Assembly: GCF_031877795.1 (NCBI RefSeq)
Contig: NC_133954.1
Span: 5,485,256 to 5,549,255, forward strand
Reading direction: 5' to 3'
Source of the DNA: Strix aluco
Lineage: Eukaryota; Chordata; Aves; Strigiformes; Strigidae
Length of the DNA: 64,000 bases
In this document: piece by piece, positions 11,446 to 24,425 of the stretch
How positions within the stretch are numbered: the stretch's first letter is position 1
Layout of the letters: each line of letters opens with the position of its first letter
Made by a program: the position numbers and the translations under genes
The notes under the pieces: model-generated
Seen by the model: the letters and a program-made list of their open reading frames with translations, nothing else
The model's database searches: none
Told to the model about the DNA's origin: nothing

Positions 11446-14400
11446 ATGGAGGTGGGGGCAGTGGGGGACCCCCGTGGGGTCTGGGGGGACACCCCAGCAG
11501 GGACCTATGTTGTCCCTCACAGGGTAAGTTCCATGTTTGGTTCTGTGGGATAGTCTGGGCTCATGAAGGTAGGGTGGGAAAAATGGGATAGGGTGGGAGG
11601 AGAGAGGGGCTGGGGTTGGGGTTTTGGGTGGGCACTGGTGTCTGGGACAGCAAAGCTGCTCTTTGCAAAATGTTTTCCTGCTCCCTGCAGACCCCAGGGC
11701 CCTGGGGAGGCCATTTCTGTGCAGGGACATGTCCCCAGGGGTGGGGACTTACAAGGAGTGCAATTCATCCAGGCTTGCAGGGCTGCACCCCTGAAAAGAG
11801 AGGAGCCAGTGCAAGCCACCCCCTCCTCTGGGGCTCTCATCCCTGCTCCCCCCGGGGCCAGCACTGCTCCCCTCCCTGCCACCAGCTCCTGTCCCCTCTC
11901 CTCCCTGGCTGCCACATTAACAGCACTAAATTAAACCAAGAGTGGGAGATCCCTGGGGTTTTCCTTCCCCTCCTGCCTTTCAGCTCCAACCTGAGCGATC
12001 TTCCCATGAAGCCGTGGCAGTGCCCCAGCAGCCGGTGGTGATCCTCCAGCAGCTTCCTGGGACCATGGGTGCCCTGACCCCCGTCACCAGACCCTCGCAT
12101 GTCCGGGGAGGTGCGTGATGGTAGATGTCGCAGAGGTCAGCGATAAAACCAGCTTAACTTCATCCTCTTCTTTTTTTCCCAGCCTTTTCAAGGATGAGGG
12201 GCAGGCAGGGGGGTTGTGCCCACCCCCTGCAGCCTTGCAGGGCTGGCTACACTGTGCTTTGATGGCTGCTTTGCCCCATGGGATGCCATTTTTGGTGGTT
12301 TTACCAACCTTGAAGTCTGGGCTGGATTTGGCCATACCAGGATACTCCCAGGGAATGGTTTTGGACTGCTTTTTGAAATCCACCTCTCTTTGTTCCCCAA
12401 AACACCATTTCATGTGGGTGTAGGGAGCATCACCAGGGAAAGCCAGGGTGATACAGGCTTCTTGACCATGCTAGGTGGGACCAAAGTAGGACACATGCCA
12501 GCCCCAGAGCCCATGGGATGTGCAGGCAGGAGCAAAGACCAGCTGTCTATAGGGGCTTCACCCAAACTTGTGCAACCCAGGATCCAACAATCTGGACTGG
12601 GAGAGCAAACAGCAGAGACGGAGGGGGCTTGTGGTCCCTGCGACATGGCATGGGTGAAGCTGTGCAGCGTTCCTGGGAGGGGGGAAGGTTGAGCTGTCTT
12701 TAAAAATCCATGGAGGAAAGACCACGCTGAAAATTGGTGTGGAAAGAAAACGGAGACCCCAGCCTGGCCCCTCGCAGCCCTGTAGTGGGGACTGGCTGCC
12801 TTTCCAGAGGGATGGGTGGGATCCATTAAGAGCTGCCAGCCTTCGCGTGCTTTCTCCTCCCAGTTCAATGCCTGGCTGCTGGCCCGCTCCCTCCTCGTGG
12901 CTCTGGCTCCGGCCACCTCCTGGGTTGTGCTGTAATGCTCCTCACTGGAGGGCCAGCTGCCTCATGGGTGCCCTGGGACCCCATTCCTGCAGCTGTGAAA
13001 GCATTTTGGGATCTGGCACATGGGGCACGGGGATGCCCAAACCCTTTTTCACCCAGGCTCCAGCTAACAGGGGCTCACAGGTCTCATGCAAAGCCAGCAG
13101 GATCTCAGAGACATCCCCTCCAGGAAGTTTACAGGCATTTTGCAGGGGAACTTCACGCCTGCAGCAAACAGGGATGTTTGAATGGGGTTGCAGAGCCAAA
13201 CGCTGCGCTTCCTCTGCAGCCGGACTGCCCTCAGCAGCCGTCCTGCGGCTTGGGCGTCCAGCCAAGGGGACTGGCAGGTTAACCTGTACGTGCACAGCCA
13301 CTCTGGGTCCAGCTCCTTGTGCAGAGCCATACAAGGGCTGAGGAGGCTCTAAGCATCCCCAACCTGCTCCTTTCCTGGACCCAGCTCCATAGATGCTTGC
13401 TTCTGGGAATGGAGATCAGCCCCCATGGTCCGGCCCCAGCTCCTGCCACCTTAGGGGGTTTCTGAGCTCCCCTGTGCTGACGTGGTGCAAAGCAGAGCTG
13501 ACCCTGGCACACTCCCCATGTGGTGCCACCCCGAGGACACTTGCCCAGTGCCAAGGCAGAGCCTTGCCAAGCTGCTGAGTGCTGCCAGAACCGGAGCAAT
13601 TCTCCTCCAAATGGGTGGAAAGTCTGATGCCTCCAGCACCACTAATCACCTTTTGTGAGCAGCCTTCAGCAAGCCAGACCAGATGTTTAATCACATTTGC
13701 AGAGAAGAAAAGGCTAAAATATGTCTATTTTAAAGCTTTAGCCAAGCAAAATAATTTTTAAATGCCACATGGGCCTTCCAAATTGGGGTGGGGGGAGTCT
13801 GGCTTAGCTCCCACTGCTTGGGCACAGGGACAAGCCTTGGTGCCGCCCCATCCCAGGCACTCATCCCATGGCCGCGTTTCTCATGCCCTTGCTCTGATCT
13901 CTGACACAGAACCCCTTACTCTCTGGCAGATTTAATCAAGTTGATGATGCTTCAAAACTCCCAAATGCACCAGGTGGTGATGAACAGCCTGGCTGTATCG
14001 ACACTGACATCCTTTGGGTTCGGGCCATCCCCAGCCACTGCCCAGGTAAGGGTCAGGGACACTGGATGGGCAAAGGGACCACAGATCCAAAGAGAACCAA
14101 AGGACCAAAAGGACCAAAGAGGTGGGCAAAAGGACCTTTCCAGAGCTGCTCAGGAGAGTGGGATGACTGTGTCCTGCTTTGGCACAGTGTGGGACACCTC
14201 CGGGCACAGAGGCTGGGTGGTCTCAGCCCAGCTCAGTCCAGGCTCTGCAGCTCCTTGGGGGTTTGGGGTTCTTTGTGCTGGTTTGACCCCCAGCTCTGCC
14301 AGCACAGATTGCATCCAGGCTTTGGAGGTAATTTAGCCCAGCTGGGAAGATCCAGGACCCTCCCTGAACGCTGCAGCATGGACAGGGTAAAGCACTGGGC

Positions 14401-15558
14401 TGCAGCGGCAGAGCAGTGAGGCTGAGCACTTTTCATTAGGCAGGATGGCTCTGCAAGGGCTTTCGCTTAAAAATCCATCTCAAACCAAAATCATATTAAA
14501 CATTTCATCTCCGTTGGGGGAAACAAATGCTGCTTTCTCAGCGGGGGGAGATCTGGGCTGCAGGCAGTTGCCTTGCTCACTGCCAGCTGGCATCTCTAGG
14601 CATGCACCCTCCTGTGCTGCCCACCCAGTGCCCACCAGTTCACCATGCTGGCCAAGACTGGACCCTGCCTGTTGCATCTCAGTGGCTGGATCAAACGGGT
14701 TCTTCCCAGCAGTGTTCTGAGGTCCCATCTGTGGGTCTGTCACCTCCCTTTGTCCCCAGCAGCCAGGTTCCCACACTGGCTGACCACAGGGCTTTGTGTG
14801 GGTTCAAGCCCACCCAGCCTGACTCTGGGAGAATCGAGCCATGCTGGCAGCATCACAGCCAAATGCGGCTCCGTGGGAACACTTGCTGGTGCTTTGGGGA
14901 GCAGTGCCCCAGGGAGACAGCTGCCGAAAGGGGCCTGACACAGCCCTGCCTTTTGTTCCTCCCTGCAGGTGATGGCAGTACCTTTGCAGACCAGAGAGGA
15001 AGAGGAGGCTGTGGTTTTTCACCATCACTATGTCCCCTGCCCCAGTCCTGCTCCTATCCTGGAGTGGTCAGTCCCAGCGCAGGATCGGGGATGGGCAGCT
15101 GTGCGGTACCTGGGTGCAGGCTCGTTAGCGGAGGATGGGGAGGTGTGAGTAATGAGGGTGCTTTGTGCCACCCCGTGTGGGGCTGCATGCACATCTCTGT
15201 GGCCCCTGGTGTAACAGGACTTCCAGCCCAAGCTGGGACACAAGGGGCGATGCCAGGCTGGCACTTACTCCTGTCCTTGCTCCTCTCCAGCAGTGCAGTG
15301 CCCCCCCCTCCACCCCCCAGTGCCACAGGGACAGTGGGGGCCAACATTCCACCGGCATCAGGTAAGGACATGTTCTCCCCATGTCCTTCAATGGGGGACA
15401 TCTTGCCCCCAAGCATGCATCAACTGGGCAGCCCCCATTCAAAGGCTGAGCCCTCCCCACCCCCTCCACCCATCATATCCTGGGATGACCCTTGCACATC
15501 CTGCAGGTCCCCTTTTCCCTCCACAGAGTACTACGACGTTGTGGAGGAGAGGCTGTGA
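11446..15558 (+). CDS. PRR29: PRR29 (proline-rich protein 29), six exons, 199 aa
   Basis: Exons: 11446-11523, 11984-12110, 13930-14045, 14969-15144, 15291-15361, 15527-15558 (TGA at 15556-15558). All have GT-AG borders and all phases match (600 nt). Recognition rests on three segments I know from mammalian PRR29: LIKLMMLQNSQMHQ in exon 3, an acidic run followed by VVFHHHYVP in exon 4, and AVPPPPPPSATGTVG in exon 5, followed by the short tail EYYDVVEERL. Human PRR29 is 189 aa, so the length fits. Exon 2 supplies a Gln/Val-rich stretch (VPQQPVVILQQLP) like the mammalian N-terminal part. Exon 1 was chosen because its ATG has a good context (GAGCCATGG) and it ends in phase 0 at GGGTAAGT, matching exon 2; it is the least certain exon. 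No signal peptide, membrane segment or enzymatic motif is seen. The molecular function is not known to me. Confidence 0.85.
13640..13765. other. AT-rich segment in PRR29 intron 2
   Basis: An AT-rich complex stretch (CTAAAATATGTCTATTTTAAAGC, AATAATTTTTAAATGCC) in an otherwise GC-rich intron. It contains an MEF2-like CTATTTTAAAG word. It is non-coding, and a regulatory role is only a suggestion. Confidence 0.2.
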
Positions 15559-18520
15559 GCTCCATGCTTCCCAAGATGGTTTCTCCTGCACATCCCAGCC
15601 CTTGAACCCAGAAGATTCTGCAAGTGCTCAGCGTGGGTGCTCCACAGTATGCATAGTTTTGGGGTGGCTCGCCGGGAGGAAGCCAACATCCCCAGCACAT
15701 TTGCTTCCTCCTGGTGAGCCACCCCAAATCAGGGGGTGTCATGAAGCCTGTCATCAAATCCCAGGTGACAGTGTGACCCCAAACAGGGACAGGCTTTATC
15801 TCTCTACTCTGCAGAGAACTCATCCCCAGAAGGTTAGGCGTGACATCCCAATCCTGGCTGGACAACATGTCTCTGCCAAGGCATGAGGACTCTGTGGCAC
15901 GAGCTGTGCTGTGTCCCTGTGGGTGAGGGGGGGTGGGTAATGCCAGCCCAGGTGGTCCTGGTCTTCATTAGTCCCTTCAGATCTCAATGCAGCACATTGC
16001 TTGTAATTAATTTGCTTTGTTAAGAAAGCGCCCTGCTGTCACTAATTAAGCATCTGTAATTACCCAGACTGCTGGCTTTGTGCCTGAGTGCAGGGCTCCC
16101 TCCAAGCTGGGGGGACGTGAGCCTCTTGCACCTGGGGGAGGGGGTGTATATCAGTGCCTGATGCCAGTACTGGGGCAATGCAGGGGGCTTCTGATGGTTG
16201 GTGCTGGGAAGCAGAGTGGGATGCTCCTGGCTGAGCACAGCACTGGGAGAGCTGGATCTGGCCTGCAGCTTGTTTCTGGTGGGGGTGCAGTCAGGGCAGC
16301 AGCCTGATAAAGGGGAATCAGCATGGGATTCCCTCAGACTCAGTGTCCCCTCTGCTTACCTGGAAAAAAGGGACAGATGCATTTTGGGTGCTGGAAGCTG
16401 TCCCCTGCCTCTGTTACTTCCCCAACCCCATGTGGGGGTGACAGCCCTGCTCTGACCCCAGTGGGGTTACAGGCCAGTTATCAGGAGGCTTTGCCTAAGC
16501 AGCAAAGCTCCTGGCAGGAGACTTCAGGGCTGGTGGTCATCTGGAGCTCAGAGCATGCAGAAAGATGGTGCCCAGGCAGTTGCACCTTAAATCCCCTCCT
16601 TCTGCCCCCATTGGGCATGAGGACTGCCCTGTTCTCTGGGGTCCCTGTGGAAAGGAGGGCTCATCCTGAGCCCAGGACTAAGCTGTGCTTTGACACAGGC
16701 AGATCTTCCCCTGCAGCAAATCTCAGCCTGGCTCCTGCTGAAGCTGGAGAAGAAGCTCCTCAATGTGGAGCAAAAGAGCCACATTGGGTTGAGGCGTGAG
16801 GGCACATCTCCAGCTGGGAACACTCTGAGAGGCTGTGAGGCCGACCAGACAGAGCAGCAAGAGCCAAAGTGAAAGAGACCATCCAAAAGCTGAGCTGAGT
16901 TTGATGGGAAAACAGGCTGGTGCACAAAGGTTTCCATATCTGTATAGACAGAAAAGGAAGAGGAAGGAGAGGAGTCACCTGGGGATGGGGTGGACAGGAA
17001 GGGTGGGCTCGAGCTATGGCCCAATCTTAGCTTGAATATGAGAATAATGAGAGGAATGGGAGGATGGAGCAATGAGGATTGCAACACCCATGGTGGAAGC
17101 AACCCCTGGAGCCCTCTCATGGGTTGAACAGGGGCACCCTTCTGCTGGCAGCGTGGAGAGCATCCCACAGCCAGGAGCCCAAAGGCATCTCCTTGCACCC
17201 ACATCAGCAGGGACAGGGGGGTGTGGGTGGGAAGAGCAGCCGCGGGCATGGAGGGGAAGGGAACAGGGGAGATGCAGAGTGGTTTTGCTGAAGGTAGGCT
17301 GTGTCAGATGAGGGGCAGGGCTGCTGGGTTTGACCCAGATGATGTGATGCCTCTCCCCAGCATGGTATAATGGGACTGTTTGCCCCAGAGCCCTGGTGGG
17401 GTTGTTATGGGAAGGCATGAGCTAAGTTCTCCATTCACAGGCTCCTGCCCCAAGGGTCAGAGACAAACCGATGGGTCTGGGCAGCAGCATGTGGATGTCC
17501 CTGGGGCATGACATAGAACAGTCGGACTGGAAGATGCTGCTGGTGGCTGAGACCAAGCCAGAGTTATATCTGCAATGACAAGTACTTCCTTTTTAAAAGG
17601 AAGATCAGAGTTTCTGTAGGGCAATCCAGAGTTGGCCTGAATACTGCATGACCAGCGCAAAAGCAACAGAGCGGAAGGAGAGGCTAATTACAGCCCTGTG
17701 CATGCTAATTGCACCTATGTAAACACCTAACGCAATGCGGTCCCTGGCCGCCAACTGGGGCGAGGGCTGGCATCTCCTTCAGCCCAGGGTGGGAGCAGGG
17801 GAGTGGTGGGGCTCAGACCCCTGTGGCATTGCTTGGACATTGGTGACAGATGCTGGGCCTCGGGAGGGGAAGGGCAAAGGGGCTCCTGCAACCCAAATTG
17901 GGGCAGATCAGGGAGACGGGGAGCACTGTCACCACGTGCTTGCTGCAGACGCAGGCAGGGAGCAGCAGGAAGATATCTTCCAATAATCTGATAGTCTGCA
18001 GGGTGAGGTTTGGGGATTGGCCACAATGCCAACAGTTATCTGCGACAAGCCTTGTTGGGGTGATGGCCATGAACTAGAACCAGTTCCTGCTGTCCCTAGC
18101 AGCTAAGATTGCCCTTTCCCAGTGTTGGGGGTCCCTGTGACCAGGAGAGGTGCCTGGAGCGTGGACACCTGTGGACAACAGATCTGATGTCACCAAGTCA
18201 GAGGCACTGCAATGGGTTTTAACAGCCCAGGAGGGCACTCAGCTGTGACACCTTGGGTGACCCAGGGTCCCCGGTGTTGACTCGCCACTGCTCCCCACCC
18301 TTGGTGGGGTAGCATGCCTCCTGCCTGAGCCAGTCCATCCTCAAACCTCTGTACAGGCTGAGATACACACAGCACCTTCCCGGGGACCAGCCCCAAACGC
18401 CCACGTGCTGCTCTGCTGATACACTGATTCACCTGCCATGCTCCTCAGCTTCCCCTGCTCCACTTGCCCTGCTCCTAGGAACGCGGGCTGAGCTCCCCAG
18501 CATCCTCCTGCCGGGGCACC
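15559..18520. other. Intergenic between PRR29 and the AGPAT gene; two TAATTA-rich islands
   Basis: No gene is recognised on either strand; the long frames here lack homology and phased exons. Two AT-richer islands stand out. One at about 15960-16085 has TTGTAATTAATTTGC, ACTAATTAAGC and TCTGTAATTACC. The other at about 17560-17740 has GGCTAATTACAGCC and the octamer-like GCATGCTAATTGC. Both could be enhancers. Confidence 0.35.
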
Positions 18521-21500
18521 ATGATGGAAGTGGTCCTGCTCCAAGGGCTGCTGCTCCTCCTCCCTTTGGCAGCCCTGATGCTTTACTGGTATAATGCCAC
18601 CTTCCACTACTTCTGCAAGGTGGGCTTCTTCAACTGCTGGATTGTGGCAATGGCCACCCTCCTGTCTCCCTTTGCAGCTCTTCGGGGACGCTCTGTGGAG
18701 AACATGAAGTAAGTACAGCCTGGGGGTGTGCATCTGATGTGGAGATGGCTGGGGTTTGGCTGTGATGGAGGAGCTCATGTGGTCTTGTGGACACATGCTC
18801 TCCTGCTCTGGGCATATCCACAGCTGTGTTACGGCTGGCGATTGAGCCCTGGGGCCATGGTGAGGGCTGTGGTCATGTCTGTGTGGCAATGAAGGGTGCA
18901 TCTGTATTTTGTGGTGTGGTGAAGAGGTGCTGGCCAGGCCCAGAGAGGGTTACACCACGATGGAGGTGGTGATCTGGGTCAGACTAGTGGTCCCTGGAGG
19001 ATGAAGTGGCATAAAAGGGATCATTTTTGGCCATTGCAACGTTGGGGTCATCAGTTGGGTAGGTGATAGGGGGGTTTTGGCAAAGATTGACAATTATTAG
19101 CAGGATGCAAATGCACGCCCGTCGCCGTCTCCCTGGGAGCGCAGCCAGGTCTTGCTTAGCGGGAGCTCCAGGGACCGCACTTTGGCAGAGGGATTTCGGG
19201 ATGTCTCGGTGCCATCAGCTGCCAGGCATGGCACAGTCATGTCCTGGTGAGTCACACGCTGGTGCTGTCAGCTGTGCTTGAGGGTGGTGCAGCCGAGATA
19301 ACATCAATGTGCAACACGAGAGGAAGGTCTGGTTGCTTTCAAGAGTGTTGCAATCTTGTTACTGGATTCCTGGGCATGATAGCATACTGGAAGGGATATA
19401 ATTATGTCAGAGTGAAAAATGTCTGAGCTTGTATTTGCTGAGCTCGAGCTGTCATGTACTTGTGCTGATGAATTTTGGGCCCTTGGCAGGAGTGTGGTCA
19501 GAGGTTTGATGTCATCAGTCCGTTGTGTAGCCTCTGTCCCTCGTCCTTTCCATGCAGAAAAGCTGTGCACACACGCACGCATCGCAGGCGCTTGGAGCTC
19601 TGGCACAAACGCTTCCGGTGTAGTGGAAATACCTGGCGTGATGCAGTGGTGATTCATGCTGCCTTATCTTGTCCCACCAACATCTTGTAACCATCCTTCA
19701 CCAGAGCAGCACACCCCCTCAGCATCCAAATCCCAAAGCCTCCGGCTTGGAGCACCTTCCTGTCATTAGTCTTGGCTTTGGGGCATTGCCACAAGTGTTT
19801 TGCTTCTCTGCAGACACAGAGATCTCTGAGCTTGCATCTCCCAAGGGATGGGTGGTCTTCTGATACAGCGGACCCTCTAAACATCATGCTTTCTTCTCCC
19901 TCTGTGCCTGCCTCTACTCACATCATCTCATCCCCGTGTGGTGCTGAGCTCTTGTTGACAGCCCTGTCCCCTGCCCTGTCCCCTGTGGGCCCCCTGGGGC
20001 CAATCACTGCCAGATGTGTGGATCCTGGCATGGGTGCTCTTCATGCTGTGGGTTGGAGAGTCCCTCATTTCAACACTGAAAATGTACCAGCTTTTTATCT
20101 CCACTGTGGGTGCTGCAATCCCCGTTGCTCCATCCTCCCTCCATTCCTCTTGTTATTCTCATAAACAGCGTCACTCATCAGCACTGCCATCCTGATGTTA
20201 CCCTTCCTGTCCAACCCTCCTTGGATGGTGACACCACTCTTCCTTGTTCTCCCTTCATTCTGCACAGATGAAACTTCTGTCTCTTTCTGACACTGCAGGT
20301 CCAGTGAAGCGATTCTTTGTGATTTCCTCTAATGAATGGAGCCGAGTTCTTTTTCCTTCCCTGCTCCCTTCCCTCTCCACCTGCAACAGAAACTTGGTGC
20401 CTGCAGTTCTGCCCTTTGGCTGGTCTGCAGGGACAGCCCCTGGAGCCATCCTCAACCCTGTAGACCTGTCTGTCTCAAGACTGTTCCTCTGCATGTCCAT
20501 CTTCAGTGCTCATCCATCCAAAGCTCAGCACCTCTCAGCTGCAATCCAGCTCCTCTGACTTCTGCAGTGCAGGCTGCTAGCATGGGGGTCTGGGTTTCCA
20601 GCCCACACATGCAGATCCAGCTCTGCACGTGGGGGAGCCTCAGGGTGAGGCTCACCTGGCCAGAGGCAGTTGTCCTCCTTGGGATGGGATGATGTGCACC
20701 TTGGCTGCAGGCAGACATCCCATCCTTTCTTTTCTTGCTTTCCCATCATTCCTGGACATCAAAAAGCCTGTTTGTTTGGTTTTTTCTCCCGCCAGCTTGT
20801 GCTGGTTGCTCCTTAGCAGTGGTTGCATGCAGACTTTCCACTACTGAGACAGCAGCTGGTCTCACCTCAGGGATGGTTACAAGGTTAGTTCTGAGCTACG
20901 CAGGCTACAAATGTGCTTAGAAAAGCAAAGCATCACTGAGACTGAACACAGAGCCACCCCGGGACGCACTATTTCCTCACATAGACCAGATCTAGCCTGG
21001 CGTATCTTGCACCTTGCTCCCTGAGTGACTGTGAAGGACTGGAAAAAATCCAGCAGCCCCCTCTGTGTCAATCTGCTCCCCACATGTGTTCCTCTGCCCT
21101 AGGCTCCTGCGTGCTGCAATCCTGCCCCTCAAACTCTTCTATGGCATCAAGATGCAGGTGCGGGGCTCTGAGCATCTGAACAACAAGGAGCCCTATGTGA
21201 TAGTTTGCAACCACCAAGCTTCCCTTGACCTCCTGGGTACGTGCAAGGGAGAGGGGGGCTCATATCACTGCATGGGCAGCCTGTGGGGTGCTGCAGGGGT
21301 GGACCAGGCTCACCCTGAGGGGGTCCAAGTACGGCCAGTGCCAGGATTTGTACAGGGCAGTGTGACAGGCATAGGCCAGAAGAGCTGGTGGGACAGGAGC
21401 TCAGGGCTATGGGTGTGCTGCAGAGAGAGGGTTGGGACAATGGAAGATGATACCAGGTCACTGCAGCCACAGGGCTGGTTGGTTTTGGGTGTCACTGGGC

Positions 21501-22702
21501 AGGGACGGATCCTTTCCTCTCCCATCCATCCTCCAGGCATGGTGGAGGTCATTCCTGACCGCTGTGTGCCCGTTGCCAAGAAGGAGCTCATGTACATGGG
21601 CACCGTGGGGTGGGCCTGCTGGCTCAGTGGCATCATCTTCATCGACCGCCACAAAAGAGAAGATGCAATTGATGTCATCTCCCAGACGGCCAGGACCATG
21701 CGGCGTGAAAATGTGAGGGGGGGCTGGCAGCAGGGGGGAGTCGGGGAGCAAATATGGATAGGGCAAGGGGGGTGTGGGAAGGACTCACATAGCAGGTCCC
21801 AGGATGCTCTGATTGGGGTCCATGTTCATGTCTCTCCCTGTCCTGTGCAGCTCCGAGTGTTGATTTTCCCTGAAGGCACCAGGAACCAGAACAAATCTAT
21901 GCTGCCCTTCAAGCGTGGGGCTTTCCACTTGGCTGTGCAGGCTCAGGTGAGGCTGAGTGGAGGCTCCCCTCCCACTTGTCCTCGACAGAGCAGGGTGGGT
22001 GTGCACCCTGGGGCAGCGGACTGGGGGACATTAGAGTCTTTTGGGGTCTGCAGTCCCCAGGCATAGGCATCCTGTTGTGTAGGACCCAGGGAGGGGACGG
22101 GGACCTGCTGAAGCCTGGGACATGGCAGGAGCTGGAGCCCCAGCTGTGGAGGGTGTCTGTATGAAAGACATCCCTGACCCTCCATCTCCTACAGGTTCCC
22201 ATTTTTCCCATCGTGATCTCCCCATATTGGGAATTCTTCAGCTCCAAGGAAAAGAGATTCACCTCTGGTAAGTGATGGACAAGAAGCCCTGTTGCCAGAA
22301 AGCAGGGCTGCAGTGGGGATGAGGCATGTGGGGCTTGGAGGTCTCTTTGTGGGACACTGAGGTGTGGGGAGGCAGCTGGTGGTGGAGGATGCAGGTGGGA
22401 AGAGCTGGTTCCTGCTGGGTTTGTCTAACAGCATCCTCGGCCTTTCCCTTCTCTCTCCAGGGACGTGCACCATTCAAATCCTCCCCAAGGTAGAAACCCA
22501 GGGGCTGAGCCCAAAGGATGTCCCCGAACTGACAGAGACTGTCCGCCAGGCCATGGCTGATGCCCTTGCCGAGATGTCTGCAAATCACTGTGGGGACCAG
22601 CACACCGAGCAGCCTCCACTCCCCCATTGTGCTGGGGCCAGTGCTGGCAGGGGGATGGGCAGCTCACAGTGCAGGGAGGACACAACCACGACCAGCAATT
22701 AG
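18521..22702 (+). CDS. 1-acyl-sn-glycerol-3-phosphate acyltransferase, AGPAT1-like, six exons, 302 aa
   Basis: Converts lysophosphatidic acid plus acyl-CoA to phosphatidic acid in the ER membrane, as known for the family. Exons: 18521-18708, 21103-21236, 21537-21712, 21851-21946, 22195-22267, 22461-22702. Total 909 nt with all phases matching. Residues 4-24 form an N-terminal membrane helix. ALRGRSVENMK (53-63) resembles the AGPAT1 sequence more than AGPAT2. The catalytic HX4D is H100-QASL-D105 in NHQASLD. The substrate-binding motif FPEGTRN lies at 172-178 and the VPIFPIV motif starts at 199. The C-terminal tail from about 265 is Ser/Gly/Thr-rich and longer than in human AGPAT1 (283 aa). Two Met codons open the frame (18521 and 18524). 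All catalytic motifs are intact, so the gene should be active. Its intron 1 and exon 2 are the source of the AGPAT pieces carried in the A2M array downstream. Whether it is the AGPAT1 orthologue or a separate paralogue cannot be settled here. Confidence 0.92.
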
Positions 22703-24239
22703 GCAGAGGGACCCTGAGGCACTTGGGGGTGTAAGGCAGGTGGCACAGCCAGCAGCTGGGCCATGCCATCTCCTCGTCCCCTGTGGATGTGTCCACCAGA
22801 CCTGCCAGAGCAGAACGGTGCCCTGGTGCAAGGGGAAGCAGAGCAGTGTGGGACGGGGACAAGGCAGCACACCAAAACCAGTGCAAGGTGCCCCCAGAAC
22901 CCCCTTGCTATGGCTGTGCATCCCCCTGTCCCCCCCCCAAACCCAGTGGTGTGTCTGGCCCTGGCCAGATCCCTCTGCCTGGATGGCTCCTGCTTGCACA
23001 CTGGGTAGGGGGGAGGGATGTGCCAGGCAGGGCTGGGGGTTCACTGCACCACTTGACACCCCTGACTGTGCGACTCGCAGTGGGGTTCACCCGTGGGCTT
23101 GCTGCCTTGCGTCTTCCAGAGGCTCCTGCAAGCTGGCAATGCTGTTCAGCTACAGCCAGCTCTGGGGAGGGGTTCAGAGCACAGCATGTGGCTTGTGGGG
23201 GCAGGCAGGAGCTCCAGGGGCTCCAGGGGATATCAGCACATGGGAAGAGCATCCATGATGCTGAACTATGAGACAAAGGTGCAAGATTAAAGAGTCCATA
23301 CCTGGCAGTGTGTGTGCACGGTGTCCTGCCTGCGCCGTGGGTGCTGATGGGAGCATGGGGAGGGGGATCCATCTCCTTAGGGCCATGCGGGGTGCCTGCA
23401 TCGCTGCACGTGGAGCATTCCTATGGACACCACAGCTTCTCCATGGGTGCAGCGCTGAGTGGTGTGAGGAGCTTGTGCCAGGGTGAGAGTTACGCTGGGG
23501 TAGGCTCGGTCTGCCCCCGAGGTAGACGTCTCCCTGCTTTAGGGACAAGCAGTATGTGCACAGGAAGAGCATCCGTTAAAGCCCCAAACCCTCAGAGGGC
23601 AGAGGTGTCTGCATTATGCCCACCTGGAGCAGGATGGACTGATCTGTGGATTCCAGACCATGGTACAACCAGACGCATCCACCAGCTACCATCTCCCCTG
23701 GCCTGTTCCCTGTACCCAGGAAGGGCTTTGGGCATCTGCTGGCTCCTTCCCAGCTGAGCAGCTCCTGTCCCAGCCACCCCAGTGTGACAACAGGGCAGGG
23801 AGAAATGCAGTGTGTGGCTGTCCCCAGTGCTGGGAGCAGGGTGGGCAGGCTTGACCTCCCATATTCAAGTAAGATGTGCAAACCATGCCCAAACAAGAGT
23901 GAATGCTCTGATTTGGCATTGTTCCTGCCCTTGGGAGTGGCTGGCTTGTTAAAAAGGAAATTCTACAAAACCATGACAATTGTCCACTCAGACAGATACC
24001 ACTAGGCAAAGATAGTAGCAAGAGAAAAGAGGTTTCCCATGAGTAGCAACTCAGCAGATCAGGAACAGTCCCGTGGAGATGGTCAAGAGGAGTATGCACA
24101 TGGAGGATCTCATTTCCCAGAAATCCCCTTTATTCCCTTCCTTCCTGCCAGGGCTCCCTATGTGTGGCTTAGTCTGTCAGCTCTGAGCTGGCTCAGCCGT
24201 CCCACCATGTGCCCACCACCATGGGTGTGGTTTGGCTGC
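22703..24239. other. AGPAT 3' UTR and AGPAT-A2M intergenic spacer
   Basis: Begins with the AGPAT 3' UTR, with a probable polyadenylation signal at 23286, and runs to the A2M-like promoter. No further exon is recognised. From about 23920 onward it is duplicated in units 2 and 3. Confidence 0.5.
23286..23291 (+). terminator. Probable AGPAT polyadenylation signal (ATTAAA)
   Basis: ATTAAA about 580 bases after the AGPAT stop codon, followed about 20 bases later by a GT-rich stretch (AGTGTGTGTGCACGGTGT), as expected of a vertebrate poly(A) site. It is the best candidate seen before the next gene. Confidence 0.5.
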
Positions 24240-24425
24240 CTAGAGCCTTGAACCCAGCAAAGTCTAGGTCTGGTAGTTAAACATTGTCCTAGCTGGATGG
24301 CTGGGCCCCAGCAGAGACCTTGCTGGCTTTTGCTTGCTGCCAGAGCGGGGGTGAAAACTTGAGGAGAGGAAGAAAACTCAGCACGGGAGTCCTGGGACCA
24401 CCTTGCTTCCACTGGTTCTTCAAGC
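24240..24425 (+). promoter_or_regulatory. Candidate promoter/5' UTR of A2M-like copy 1
   Basis: Immediately upstream of the signal-peptide ATG. It contains CAGCAAAGTCTAGG (HNF4-like, 24255-24268) and GTTAAACATTG (a partial HNF1-like site, 24276-24286). Those factors drive liver-secreted plasma proteins, which fits an A2M-type gene. The same block is repeated upstream of copies 2 and 3, with one change just after the HNF1-like word in copy 3. Motif matches are partial and no TATA box is evident. Confidence 0.3.

Noticed and set aside
15123-15142. Using GAG|GTGTGA as the PRR29 exon 4 donor
   Set aside because: The next donor (GTGAGT after 15144) gives the correct phase into exon 5 and restores the EV-x-AVPPPPPPS match to mammalian PRR29.
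14527-15558. A single 343-codon frame
   Set aside because: It is PRR29 exons 5 and 6 joined through open introns. Exon 4 of PRR29 is in another frame, so the long frame is not the protein.
16587-17249. A 220-codon minus-strand frame between PRR29 and AGPAT
   Set aside because: No recognisable domain, no splice context, and low-complexity Ser/Pro composition typical of chance frames in GC-rich DNA.
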